Counted from the stretch's first letter, positions 39,201-44,539 are shown. The stretch is DNA of 64,000 bases from Siphonodentalium dalli (GCA_032622095.1 CP136066.1:157319152-157383151); one strand, 5' to 3'. Numbers and translations: made by a program. The notes: generated from the sequence alone by a model not told the origin.

Positions 39201-42200
39201 TTTGAAGTGTATATTAATTAGATACGTGTACACATTATTGAAAAACAGAATTAGTAATAGCCAAGTGGATAATTTGGCTAGTTTTCAATAACTTTCTTGC
39301 CCTGAGAATGTGAGACCTGTATGCTATTTGAACTGTTCACAACTTATTCTGGGTGAATATTTTCCAGACATATTACAAATCATCGACACATTTTCATATA
39401 GGCATTTTATGTTTCTGTATAGACATTATATTTATTATATTTAAAAAAAAAAGAAGATTTTTTTTTATAAAATCAGCACAAAGTTATGAGTCGGCGGTTT
39501 CGGACATGGGGTCGGTCGGGTTAGCAGAAACACAGGTAATTTTTTTTAGGCTTAATCTGAAATACTAGCATTATATTCTAAATGAGAATGGAACAGGATA
39601 TTCACATATGCAGCATGAGTTATCATTTCTTGTTTAAATTGCAGAGCAAATGAAGAAGCAAAGATCAGTAATTTCTGCATCCAAAGACATTGAAGTGAAA
39701 CGTTCAGGATCTCGTATGGCATTGGCCCAAAACATTGATAGAAACAAGGTGAGATTTCAAATCCTCATCAGGATTCAAATTGATGATTATCTAGTAAACC
39801 TTAGTGGTATTTTCATTGTTTTGGATCTTGAATCTAACTGGACATGCAAAGAATTTACAATTGTTTCTATTTAATTTTTTTTCATTAATATTATGCTTTT
39901 TACAGACTTATATTTTTTGCACACTTACCCACTGCAAGTACCTTGCGTCCAGGGAAGTGAATACTTTTCATCTTGACAAGAGCTATTGTCGAAAATGCTA
40001 GTTTACATTTGACATCTCTTTATTGCAGAATGCGAACAATCCAGTGAATATTGGTGCTTCAGAATTGATATCTACGCCAACAACAGTTCGACAGACATCA
40101 ATCATGAAATCCACATCCCCAATCACAACTACCTCATCAACAACAGCTACATTAGTAGTTACAACTTCCTCATCTGTAAAGACTGTTAAAACATTATCAT
40201 CAGTGACAGCTACATCATCTGTGATGACTTCAACATCCATGAAACCAACAAATTCAATTATAACGTCATCAACTCTGACGACTTCAACATCCACAAAACC
40301 AACAAGATCAATTATATTGTCATCAACTGTGATGACTTCAACATCCACAAAACCAACAAGTTCAGTTATATCGGCATCAACTGTGACGACTTCAACATCC
40401 ACAAAACCAACAAGTTCAGTTATATCGGCATCAACTGTGACGACTTCAACATCCACAAAACCAACAAGTTCAGTTATATCGGCATCAACTGTGACGACTT
40501 CAACATCCACAAAACCAACAAGTTCAGTTATATCGGCATCAACTGTGATGACTTCAACATCCACAAAACCAACAAGTTCAGTTATATCGGCATCTGCTGT
40601 GACGACTTCAACATCCACAAAACCAACAAGTTCAGTTATATCGGCATCAACTGTGACGACTTCAACATCCACAAAACCAACAAGTTCAGTTATATCGGCA
40701 TCAACTGTGACGACTTCAACATCCACAAAACCAACAAATTCAATAATAACATCATCAACTGTGATGACTTCAACATCCACAAAACCAACAAGATCAGTTA
40801 TACCATCATCAACTGTGACGACTTCAACATCCACAAAACCAACAAGTTCAATTATACCATCATCAACTGTGATGACTTCAACATCCACAAAACCAACAAA
40901 TTCAATAATAACATCATCAACTGTGATGATTTCAACATCCACAAAACCAACAAGATCAGTTATACCAATATCAACTGTGACGACTTCAGCATCCATAAAA
41001 CCAACAAGATCAGTTATACCATCATCAACAATGACGACTTCAACATCCACAAAACCATCAAATTCAATAATAACATCAACTGTGATGACTTCAACATCCA
41101 CAAAACCAACAAGTTCAATTATACCATCATCAACTTTGATGATTTCAACATCCACAAAACCAACAAGTTCAATTATACCATCATCAACTGTGACGACTTC
41201 AACATCCACAAAACCAACAAATTCAATAATAACATTAACAACTGTTACGACCCGGTCATCAGATACAAACACATTACCTGTTACAGCTTCATCATCATCA
41301 AAAACTACATCAGTCACAAGTATGGGAACATTTACTAACAATCCATTGGATGTGGTGTCTTGTCCGATGTTACCTTCAAAGTGTAGTGCAGCTTCATCAA
41401 CCCATGTGACTGCTTCCACATTTTCTACTTCTACACGATCTCAAACAATACCTGTGACATCGAGGAAAGAATATATTAATGATAGTGAAACAGGTGCTTT
41501 ACTATCATCAAGGCCTGAGTTCAGAGTGCAGACCAAAGAGCATGATGGGAGGTCAAGTCGACCATTAGCAGTGGTCAACCCATCTCGTGTTTCCAAACCG
41601 GTTGGTGAGCAATCCGCGCATGCATCCAATTCAACGAACGATTGCCGAGCTATGTCGTCTAATACTTCAGTCTGTAATAAATCTACTAATATGTTAGCAT
41701 CAGGTGATTCACTATCTAAAGTGAAGGAATCAACAGATGCGTATCCGTATATTATTCCACCATCACGGTCAATGCCCTACTATATGCATCCTCGTAAAGC
41801 TGATTCTGTTAAAGATTTGTTCGCCTCTCATATGTCATTAGCGCCAGCATTGGGATGTCTCTCTGGACCATCACAAGAAATCATCATGGACACATTCCAA
41901 TCAGCAGAATGTAATGCTGATTCTAGGTGCAGCTCTTTATTGAAAACATCATCCATGGATTCACACCAGGATATCTCAAAAGATATGGAGTTGTATCCAT
42001 ATTTAGCGGATGATAAATGGGAGAAAACCTGTGATCAGCAGAATGCAGGCTCCACTTCCAAAGATGTCATTCTGGTGAGTTACATGATTTTAAAGACATA
42101 TTATGGAATTGTTCAGGTGTGTGAAACTGATAGATTAGTAACAACACCCAAAATCTCAAAGATATCGGCCATACAACTCATAGAAAACACCGTTTGAACT

Positions 42201-44477
42201 ATGCTCAATTATAAATATTTAAATCTTGATTCGGGATGCAACAAACGGTGATATACTAATTATTTCGCCTTCGATACTCACTGCATTTAGTAATTATATA
42301 AGACTGACGGTGTGTGTTGTAAATTTTGATTAATATTCATAAAAATAACTACTTTGAGCAAGATTATTATCCATTTCTATTTGATCACCCAAATGGAGTG
42401 TTTCAAATCACTTTAAGCCAATGCATTCTCTTATATATATGTGAGTCTCCCTATATAAAGGAAATCAAGGCACTCAAATGGGGTTCATGCGAAATAACAT
42501 AAAAGCAACTATCAACTAGTAGTCTGGCCGCCAAGTGCCAATATTTCACTGGACCGTGTTCAAGCCTGAGTTTAGTGTGCCTGTCATTTGCAGAATGAGG
42601 TCCCCAGAGGGTAAATTTAGTGACGCTATCCCACACGGTGGGCTAGCATCACCAAATTCACCCTCTTGGGACCTCATTAGGCCTCAACTGCTATGGGAGA
42701 CATAGACTCAGATTGAAGTTCCAAAATAGTGAATATAGTGATGTACACCCATTGGGAACCTCCATCAATTATGCAATGTGTCGTCAATTTGGGAATATAG
42801 AGAAACTAAACTAAAAATGAAATAGAATCTAAGTTTGAAAAGAAATTTAATAAAGAAACTTTCCAGAGAAGATGAGGCCTAAGCAGAATGAGGTCCCCAG
42901 AGGGGGAATTTAGTGATGCTAATCCACTATTCTGAGCAGACTTTTTGCTTAGCCCAAATAAATAATAATTCCATGTTCTCAGGCACCTCTCTTGTCACTG
43001 TCTTTTAAAAAGCCTAGTCATTTTTTTTTTTATTTACAGTAGAATTATTGGATTTGAACAACAAATATTATTTTGTTTTGTTTCTGGAGTATGTTTTCAA
43101 GATTTAATCCAGAACTAATTGCCTGAGAATAGAAATATTTTATTTTAATGGTCTTATTTATTATATATATTAATGTATACTATATTTTCAGGGATACAAC
43201 GTGGATGAATGGAAAAAAGTGCTATCTGCAACAAGTTATCGTGGTTAGTGTCTCCACATTCAGCCCAACACATTCCGTATTAACTAATTCCTATTTCAAT
43301 AATGGATATTATTTTGAGTTATGTAATTCACAGGGCCCTAATTCCCAATAGATTGATTTTATTTTACTTTGTAGAGTTATCCTTATTTGTTATGCCCCAC
43401 AAGCAAAGTTTGGTGGGGAATATAGAAATGGGTTCCATCCATCTGCCCGAACTTTGGAGCTCGATATCTCAGTCATCAATGGTTGGATTTCAATTATGTT
43501 TGGTTTGTTGGAGGAAAGGTTATTTACAGTAATGCCCTAAATAATCGACTCCTTAACCACAGCAGAATTATAGGTAATTTTTCAGGATTTAGTCAGAAAT
43601 ATGGCTTGTTGCCATTCATCAGAAAGCTCTGTGAGAGCTTTCTCCATTGAAACATGTGATCCTAAATTTCTTCCCATGCCTTTTAATTGTTTTGGATTAA
43701 CAATTAGTACAAATGCTCAAATACATGTTGGTAAAAACCTACCAAAATAAAAAAAATTTATATTCTTTTTTTGGGTGATAATATCAAACATTGAAATAAT
43801 ATGTCCAATGCGGGCCATTTATTTAAATGCGGCAGTGTATGAAACTCAAATCATATGTTTTATTATGGCCTTATTTTGAAATCTTTTCAGATGACGAAAC
43901 GCCTCAACAAGCCCTTGTGTTGGGAAGCGACCTGATCCAAACCTTATACAACCATCTAGATCCAGAAGGAGAGCTGTCAACAGAGGAATTGAGTGAAAAA
44001 TTTAACTCGAGCCACATCATTTCAGAAATATGCGTACAAGGTGCTGCTGGTTGCACACTGGACGATGTTTTTGAGAGAGCTGAGGAGATTTTCAACGAAT
44101 ATCAACCTTGGCTTGTGGTCATCAGTATCGGCGAGAACGATGTAACTGATGATGAATCATCAGTTACTAAGGTTTGTCACAGGATTGGAGAGCTGTTGAT
44201 GAAACTTGTTAAAGATAAAAATATATTCAGAATCGTCATCATGGAAATTAACCCACTAACAGAGATGGGTGAAGGTGATATTGACAACATTAATAGAAAT
44301 ATTGAAGCAGTAAATAAACAGATGTGTCAAATTACATTTAAAGAATGCTTCAAGGATAGAATTTTTGTGTGGCATAAAATGTTCAGGCATAGTGAAAAAC
44401 TTGGCGCAGTCATTTCTAGGAATATTGAGACTATTCTTTATGAGTATGGGTTTCCAGGTGAGACAGGTATGTGTTAA
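7026..44477 (+). CDS. Divergent YLPM1/ZAP3-like protein: P-loop kinase-like, PP1-docking and SGNH-like domains (12 coding exons)
   Basis: Joined coding exons: 7026-9216, 12034-15335, 17327-17392, 19811-19951, 25634-25699, 29507-29587, 32273-32725, 34089-34293, 39645-39748, 40029-42074, 43192-43243, 43891-44477. All introns are GT-AG, every phase matches, and the sum (9294 nt) is 3097 codons plus stop. Order: basic repeats and helical repeats (1-730); Ser/Thr/RS-rich (731-1800); P-loop domain (1809-1949, GLPGTGKS at 1817-1824); linker and KVWF (2102-2105); Ser/Thr tandem repeats (2273-2607); SGNH-like domain (2910-3090). The kinase-like block followed by a KVWFSD segment matches the order at the C-terminus of vertebrate YLPM1 (ZAP3), a nuclear PP1-binding putative nucleoside kinase. 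That comparison is from memory. No signal peptide or membrane segment is seen, so a nuclear role is inferred. The Ser/Thr repeats and SGNH-like tail are not part of YLPM1 as I know it. Splicing is not proven by transcripts. Confidence 0.8.
10630..10715 (+). repeat. Probable 3' end of a non-LTR element with (TAA)n tail
   Basis: 'tgtaagcgcattgaaac...aatgcgctctaaatgtatct' runs into (taa)7-8. A 'gcgct..aaatgt' hairpin followed by a simple TAA tail is a common 3' end of SINE and LINE families. No target duplication was identified, so the family is uncertain. Confidence 0.45.
11461..11697. mobile_element. TTAA-flanked foldback MITE
   Basis: TTAA at 11457-11460 precedes CCCTTTCAGTGCCAAGTC. The right end 'ggacttggcacttgg' is followed by TTAA at 11698-11701, though its last bases have decayed. 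The interior is palindromic around 'gaaagagctctaagagctctttcc', with a further 'ctaagagctgtttccatcaatgtatc' duplicate. It is the same family as 29629-29835. Confidence 0.75.
12034..15335 (+). CDS. Coding exon 2 (residues 731-1831): Ser/Thr- and RS-rich region ending in the Walker A motif
   Basis: The acceptor is TTCTTTCAG at 12033. The phase-1 join forms an Ala codon (g + ca), giving AKAQ-A-RLNQNM. The region is long, acidic/Ser-rich and disordered. Residues about 1239-1373 are RS-like (SPLRSHSPLRRCSPMRT, SRSPLRSHS), reminiscent of splicing-associated proteins. Residues about 1519-1779 are degenerate Ser/Thr/Ala repeats (SASTSTPASN). The last segment turns into ordered sequence: GRYKIWSVVNTQDNR, then KKMVIIIRGLPGTGKSYVAN, a beta-strand plus complete Walker A (1817-1824) at the very end of the exon. 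The donor GTATGG at 15336 is in phase 0. Confidence 0.85.
15490..15647. repeat. Foldback (inverted-repeat) element
   Basis: The left arm 'taatcacttgattgaactg' to 'gaggcagggac' is complementary to the right arm 'gtccctgcctc' to 'cagttcaatcaagtgatta', with a loop of about 40 nt. Ends and target duplication are not clear. Confidence 0.65.
15988..16086. repeat. Short foldback element
   Basis: The arms 'ggctagtcccagtcgacgta' and 'tatgtcgactgggctagtcc' face each other across about 50 nt of AT-rich loop. Confidence 0.6.
16125..16336. mobile_element. CAGTAATGCC foldback MITE, complete copy
   Basis: TA at 16123-16124 and 16337-16338 flank CAGTAATGCTCTAAGTAATC...GATTACTTAGGGCATTACTG. The two arms are complementary nearly to the centre ('aaagctctcgtcgagagcttt'), so the 212-bp element is almost one hairpin. 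CAGT ends with TA duplication fit Tigger/pogo-type MITEs. Partial copies lie at 5885, 20019, 43527, 51877 and 53041. Confidence 0.85.
16908..17156. mobile_element. TTAA-family MITE ('agagaatgcattgg' type)
   Basis: TTAA lies at 16904-16907 and 17157-17160. The interior holds two hairpins of the 'cattctcttatatatgcgag' and 'ctcgcatatataag' type, and one end reads 'cagctcctgtcatgaaagga'. Related copies are at 34340-35496, 55749-55983, 42420-42470, 51243-51311 and 29385-29460. Confidence 0.6.
17327..17392 (+). CDS. Coding exon 3 (residues 1832-1853)
   Basis: A 66-bp phase 0-0 exon between CACAG and GTAAGA. It encodes ELENSYGRDVFLIKCDDPVPSE. In the kinase-like domain this is the helix after the P-loop and the second strand. 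The CDD at 1846-1848 sits where YLPM1 kin have an SxDD(Y/F) motif. Confidence 0.8.
17684..18050. repeat. hAT-like MITE family copy
   Basis: It contains 'tgtcatttgcagaatgaggt', 'agagggtgaatttagtgatg', its complement, and 'ctcccatagcagttgaggcc', in the order seen in 53526-53971. The right terminus is lost. Confidence 0.7.
18340..18860. repeat. Tandem repeats, bivalve 'cataacttgaacaaatg' type
   Basis: Units containing 'aacggatttcaaagat', 'atatgagttcacttgacc' and 'gaatgagttcgcaagcca' are repeated about four to five times with variation. The full unit is near 100 bp. ORFs in it are repeat translations. Confidence 0.75.
19213..19368. mobile_element. Foldback MITE
   Basis: The left arm 'ataaggattaactgtcatgt' is complementary to the right arm ending 'acatgacagttaatccttat'. 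The complementarity continues through 'gagatgtaacc' to within a few bases of the centre near 19290. No clear target duplication was found. Confidence 0.65.
19811..19951 (+). CDS. Coding exon 4 (residues 1854-1900)
   Basis: A 141-bp phase 0-0 exon between TTTTACAG and GTGAGT. It encodes the middle of the kinase-like domain. The strand NRPLIIYVGINTTYK (1871-1885) takes the place of the LDAIND-type motif of YLPM1 or VDNTN of N4BP2-type kinases. The acidic residue usually found there is replaced by YVG, with only the Asn (1881) left. Confidence 0.8.
20019..20134. mobile_element. CAGTAATGCC MITE, single arm
   Basis: TA at 20017-20018 is followed by CAGTAATGCCCTAAGTAATC and the rest of the left arm to 'gaaagctctcagggagagca'. 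The right arm is missing and is replaced by the minisatellite that starts at 20135. Confidence 0.7.
20135..20263 (+). repeat. Minisatellite 'tgttttatttacatgcctg', array 1
   Basis: About five units of 25-30 bp with the core 'tttttatgttttattcacatg' and small variants. The same unit forms arrays at 21496-21625 and 25493-25633, all in this one intron. The translated CFYVLFTCLF peptides are artefacts. Confidence 0.85.
20262..21480 (+). repeat. (TCCG)n plus about 178-bp tandem repeat
   Basis: It starts at 'accccc(t)4(a)10gggggtat' and (tccg)n, then has about six units with 'ctgttcatgtcgtaacttca', 'tatggatgttcactactatg', 'gagggttccatcgttttgtt' and 'ttctagagttattcatcttt'. It closes at 'gagggggtatgcaccgga'. 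This is a long interspersed VNTR type common in bivalves. The 70-115-codon ORFs within it are not genes. Confidence 0.85.
21496..21625 (+). repeat. Minisatellite 'tgttttatttacacgcccg', array 2
   Basis: Five units of the same minisatellite, beginning after 'tcttgttatg' as the third array does. It lies directly downstream of the 178-bp tandem repeat. Confidence 0.85.
22490..23030 (+). repeat. Tandem repeat, 3 copies of about 177 bp
   Basis: 'tttatcatcgaaa' recurs near 22493, 22669 and 22846. Each is followed by 'cttccatctaaaa', 'taattacgtgctgga', 'aagtctcagcttaaaatttt' and 'agttttat.gacataaatc'. The end, 'tagggccctgcgaatg' at 23027, resembles the hAT terminus at 35981, but no partner end was found. 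Confidence 0.8.
23090..23930 (+). repeat. Diverged tandem repeat
   Basis: 'caacattggtcactatcactc'-like segments recur around 23135, 23220, 23485 and 23775. They are each followed by 'aatttat.tcggt...atcgtat' and 'ccca' runs. Units are irregular, roughly 100-330 bp. No coding signal was found. Confidence 0.55.
24095..24355 (+). repeat. Tandem repeat, about 6 units of 44-46 bp
   Basis: Repeated 'aaggatgtgaggtttaatga' and 'taaccccatccacataacca' units. The last three are nearly identical, so expansion is probably recent. Confidence 0.85.
24680..25130. mobile_element. Foldback-like element of 'ttattgcgcttaagcacaat' units
   Basis: The left part has 'aattgcgcttaagcccaat' and 'ttattatgcttaaccgcaat'. 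The right part has inverted and direct versions ('ttattgcacttaagcacaat', 'ttattgtgcttaagcacaat', 'tgcgcttaatt'), around a core at about 24830-24960 without them. Clustered palindromic units at both ends resemble the organisation of 58853-60047. Confidence 0.5.
25493..25633 (+). repeat. Minisatellite array 3, forming the intron 4 acceptor
   Basis: About five units of 'tttttatgttttatttacacgcccg'. The last is truncated as 'tttttgtgttttattcag', so its pyrimidine run and AG are the splice acceptor of exon 5. Confidence 0.85.
25634..25699 (+). CDS. Coding exon 5 (residues 1901-1922)
   Basis: A 66-bp phase 0-0 exon before GTAAGA. It encodes VYMVEMTADFGDLTRSYTNNPW. The strand VYMVEMTAD corresponds to the VYLAEMSAD segment I recall in YLPM1, one of the best-kept parts of the domain. 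The following Arg-containing lid region is divergent. Confidence 0.8.
26525..27805. mobile_element. TA-flanked element nested inside the Tigger copy
   Basis: The inverted termini CCGTACTGACCC...GGGTCAGTACGG are flanked by TA (26523-26524 and 27806-27807). Subterminal 'gtgtttaagcccacc' motifs occur on the left (twice) and 'gagtttaagcccac' near the right. The 1281-bp element has no transposase ORF. 27470-27500 shares 'accagggcattcctgactcc' with 59180-59205. Confidence 0.75.
27981..28295 (-). pseudogene. Tigger-type transposase fragment (CENP-B N-terminal-like DNA-binding domain)
   Basis: Reading right to left, the 104-codon ORF encodes RKRHRTELTLDQKVKVIKDL followed by YKELSVKYGIGKSTIGDIFK. This is the helix-turn-helix pattern of CENP-B/Tigger transposase N-termini ('LTL..K..II', 'GVGKSTISDI'). 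A likely original start is the internal Met of MTEPSRK. The frame stops after about 94 residues of domain, and neither the second DNA-binding half nor the DDE catalytic part can be found. It is a transposase remnant, not a host gene. Confidence 0.8.
29507..29587 (+). CDS. Coding exon 6 (residues 1923-1949)
   Basis: An 81-bp phase 0-0 exon between TTTTTTGTAG and GTATGG. It encodes ANDLMRRYQTPMPNFVQLDV then TSLILSK. The PxxxVxLDVTSLI end matches the terminal strand of the YLPM1 kinase-like domain (recalled as 'RLDIRSLL'), which closes the domain. Confidence 0.8.
29629..29835. mobile_element. TTAA-flanked foldback MITE, intact
   Basis: TTAA (29625-29628 and 29836-29839) flanks CCCTTTCAGTGCCAAGTC...GACTTGGCACTGAAAGGG. 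The two arms are complementary through 'aaatatgggttgat' and 'attataataatgtgatac' to a centre at 'gagctctctgggctc'. The 207-bp element is essentially one hairpin lying 41 bp past the exon 6 donor. Confidence 0.85.
30313..31075 (+). repeat. Bivalve-type VNTR repeat (gtcccccc...cgggggac)
   Basis: It starts with 'gtccccccaaaaacaaaatt' and 'cgggggac', has '(tccg)n', then three to four units of about 165 bp ('tttccggatgataactt', 'ggtcaagttcgaatatggg', 'gagttatggccc'). It ends with 'cgggggacactgtggccgag', complementary to its start. Confidence 0.8.
31210..32200. mobile_element. Probable non-autonomous hAT element
   Basis: Terminal inverted repeats CAGTGTTCGCGCTG...CAGCGCGAACACTG, with a nearly perfect 8-bp flank (GGCATGTC at 31202-31209 and GACATGTC at 32201-32208). 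Subterminal 'ggccaaatgaaa' motifs occur at both ends. A smaller foldback (arms 'atagtgtttctgaataacaa', about 31350-31465) lies inside. No transposase ORF was found. Confidence 0.7.
32273..32725 (+). CDS. Coding exon 7 (residues 1950-2100)
   Basis: Phase 0-0 exon between ATATAG and GTAAGT, 151 codons. The first two thirds are a polar, Lys/Thr/Ser-rich linker with a basic patch GDRRRRSSTDSAKK, a candidate nuclear-localisation signal. The last third becomes ordered (VLRLPSSMVSSFLKEKVHNG then MLLKFADKKR) and ends just before the KVWF motif of exon 8. YLPM1 has a comparable 'LPDDY' linker before its RVRW motif. Confidence 0.8.
32755..33125 (+). repeat. Diverged copies of the 1-1280 satellite family
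   Basis: 'ttggattttactctttgcat', 'gactaaatcc', 'catcaccaaacttc', 'aaaacacggccacc' and 'gatgggagcc' recur with a spacing near 160 bp, in the same order as in the left-edge array but well diverged. Confidence 0.65.
33680..34055. repeat. hAT-like MITE family copy
   Basis: Two internal hairpins ('gaggtcccaagagggtgaat' against 'aaattcaccctctggggacc') and the 'caggcctggttgag' right end. The left end is eroded. It ends about 35 bp before the exon 8 acceptor. Confidence 0.7.
34089..34293 (+). CDS. Coding exon 8 (residues 2101-2168): PP1-docking-like segment
   Basis: The acceptor is TTTTGCAG at 34088. The sequence opens IKVWFSDPERTHTRKGQ, in which KVWF (2102-2105) fits the RVxF docking consensus of protein phosphatase 1. 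Vertebrate YLPM1 has RVRWAD at the equivalent place. There follows an ordered stretch, LELGGERYEGVADLPTLAMQ then AVSEKALLNTSHYF, matching in spacing the 'ERALNRT' end of YLPM1. The beta-hairpin plus helix also looks faintly like a dsRNA-binding domain, which is a weaker alternative. The donor, G|GTACTG at 34294 (phase 1), is weak but the only one giving the phase exon 9 needs. The longer ORF to 34373 reads into a transposable element. Confidence 0.75.
34340..35496. mobile_element. TTAA-flanked MITE split by a hAT insertion
   Basis: TTAA at 34336-34339 and 35497-35500. The left end is CTCTTTGAGGACAGGAGCTG and the right end is CTCCAGTCATCAAAGGG. The interior has the 'cttatatatgcgag' hairpins. 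The original MITE was about 230 bp. The hAT element 34558-35477 sits near its right end. Confidence 0.75.
34558..35477. mobile_element. Non-autonomous hAT element with 8-bp TSD
   Basis: Ends TAGGCTTGCCACGATTATTC and, reversed, TAGGGTTGCCACAACTATG. The perfect duplication AGCTCCAG lies at 34550-34557 and 35478-35485. It contains a run of 26 G around 34647-34672. 920 bp, no transposase seen. Confidence 0.85.
35628..35700. repeat. Short foldback fragment
   Basis: 'gaaatgttcagataataagttcaa' faces 'ttgaacttattatcagaacatttcc' across about 16 bp. Single arms recur near 16090, 45855 and 52910, usually with 'ccctccaataaa' alongside. Confidence 0.6.
36276..37980 (+). repeat. Bivalve-type VNTR repeat split by a hAT element
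   Basis: It begins 'tataccccacgcaatgaagt' and '(tccg)n', then three units of about 180 bp ('catgggaacctgtgcacct', 'gattatgacgtctgtc', 'ttttcgacttagaaa'). It continues past the hAT insertion as 'ccattgggacaggcacacctctag'. ORFs at 36225-36986 are repeat translations. Confidence 0.8.
37045..37948. mobile_element. Non-autonomous hAT element, innermost insertion
   Basis: Ends TAGTGTTGAAACGATTA and, reversed, TAGGGTTGAAACGATTAATC. The perfect 8-bp duplication CCGTAGTC lies at 37037-37044 and 37949-37956. 904 bp, no transposase. Confidence 0.88.
38901..39532. mobile_element. Inverted-repeat element, class unclear
   Basis: TGTTTCTGCTAAC on the left and GTTAGCAGAAACA on the right. 'cag' abuts both ends, a possible 3-bp duplication. 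The interior includes '(ggta)n' and 'cggtcgg'. It ends about 110 bp before the exon 9 acceptor. Confidence 0.55.
39645..39748 (+). CDS. Coding exon 9 (residues 2169-2203)
   Basis: The acceptor is AATTGCAG at 39644. The phase-1 join makes a Glu codon (g + ag), and the exon then reads QMKKQRSVISASKDIEVKRS then GSRMALAQNIDRNK. The other two frames hit stops within 16 codons, supporting this join. It is basic, helix-prone sequence. The donor is GTGAGA (phase 0). Confidence 0.75.
39749..40028 (+). other. Intron 9
   Basis: The shortest intron, GTGAGA...TTGCAG, phase 0. The only repeat noticed is 'tttttacagacttatatttt...cccactgcaagtacctt' (39898-39955), which recurs at 53374-53425 and more weakly near 55425. 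Confidence 0.7.
40029..42074 (+). CDS. Coding exon 10 (residues 2204-2885): Ser/Thr tandem-repeat exon
   Basis: Phase 0-0 exon, 682 codons, TTGCAG...GTGAGT. Residues about 2273-2607 are 19 tandem 18-residue units of the form STVTTSTSTKPTSSVISA. The 54-bp units at 40340-40740 are nearly identical. The repeats are almost wholly Ser/Thr with one Lys-Pro, so heavy phosphorylation or O-GlcNAc is possible but not shown. The downstream 280 residues are non-repetitive and include YPYIIPPSRSMPYYMHPRKA and MELYPYLADDKWEKTCDQQN. The antisense 473-codon ORF is a by-product of the repeat. Confidence 0.85.
40236..41240 (+). repeat. Coding 54-bp VNTR inside exon 10
   Basis: Nineteen units carry 'gacttcaacatccacaaaac' at intervals of 54 bp (one unit is 51 bp). 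The central units differ by 0-2 bases while the outer ones are more varied. The period keeps the reading frame. Confidence 0.92.
42092..42410 (-). repeat. Inverted copy of 48390-49195
   Basis: 'aaagacatattatgga', 'gtgaaactgatagattagta', 'gaaaacaccgttt' and 'gactgacggtgtgtgttgta' reappear in reverse order and orientation at 49195-48390. The distant copy carries an extra TTAA element (48469-48931). This copy has an uninterrupted TTAA (42329-42332 region) there. Confidence 0.75.
42580..42930. repeat. hAT-like MITE family copy
   Basis: 'gtcatttgcagaatgaggtc', 'cagagggtaaatttagtgac', the complementary arm, and 'cttccagagaagatgaggcc' follow the layout of 53526-53971. The right end is missing. Confidence 0.7.
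43192..43243 (+). CDS. Coding exon 11 (residues 2886-2902)
   Basis: A 52-bp exon (TATTTTCAG...G|GTTAGT) encoding GYNVDEWKKVLSATSYR plus one base. The phase-0 entry and phase-1 exit both match the neighbours. It would be easy to miss because of its size. Confidence 0.7.
43244..43890 (+). other. Intron 11
   Basis: Phase 1, GTTAGT...CTTTTCAG. It contains a bivalve-repeat fragment ('ccccacaagcaaagtttggtgggg', 43391-43524) and one arm of the CAGTAATGCC MITE from 43527 to about 43636. Confidence 0.75.
43891..44477 (+). CDS. Coding exon 12 (residues 2904-3097): SGNH/GDSL-hydrolase-like domain, stop
   Basis: The acceptor is ATCTTTTCAG. The phase-1 join gives an Asp codon (g + at). The domain shows SGNH landmarks in order: LVLGSDLIQTL (2911-2921) at block I; VQGAAGCTLDDV (2951-2962) at the block II Gly; LVVISIGENDV (2977-2987), the block III GxND; IVIMEINPL; and FRHSEKLGAVISRNI (3067-3081) at block V. 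The nucleophile motif is GSD rather than GDS, and the DxxH Asp is replaced, with only His 3069 left. The Gly and Asn are kept. Catalysis therefore looks doubtful. Two donor-like sites (CAG|GTGAGA at 44458, CAG|GTATGT at 44467) precede the stop, so a further exon cannot be excluded. Confidence 0.75.
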
Positions 44478-44539
44478 AGATGCTCAAATTATTTGGGACA
44501 CATCAGGATCCAATAGCAGCTTACAAAGCGTTGAAATAG

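Larger units (their letters stand above)
34294..39644 (+). other. Intron 8 (5.35 kb, nested transposons)
   Basis: Phase 1, GTACTG...TTGCAG. From left to right: TTAA MITE 34340-35496 split by hAT 34558-35477; a foldback fragment about 35628-35700; hAT 35981-38272 containing a VNTR repeat that itself contains hAT 37045-37948; a bivalve repeat fragment near 38836-38885; and an inverted-repeat element 38901-39532. Confidence 0.85.
42075..43191 (+). other. Intron 10
   Basis: Phase 0, GTGAGT...TTTTCAG. It contains 42092-42410, an inverted copy of 48390-49195; a 'cattctcttatatatatgtgag' MITE fragment (42420-42470); and hAT-like MITE sequence (42580-42930). Confidence 0.75.

Noticed and set aside
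39998-41419. 473-codon ORF on the - strand (VGFVDVEVVTVDADITEL repeats)
   Set aside because: It is the antisense of the 54-bp coding VNTR. A repeat whose period is a multiple of three keeps all stop-free frames open. The + strand frame is supported by matching splice phases.
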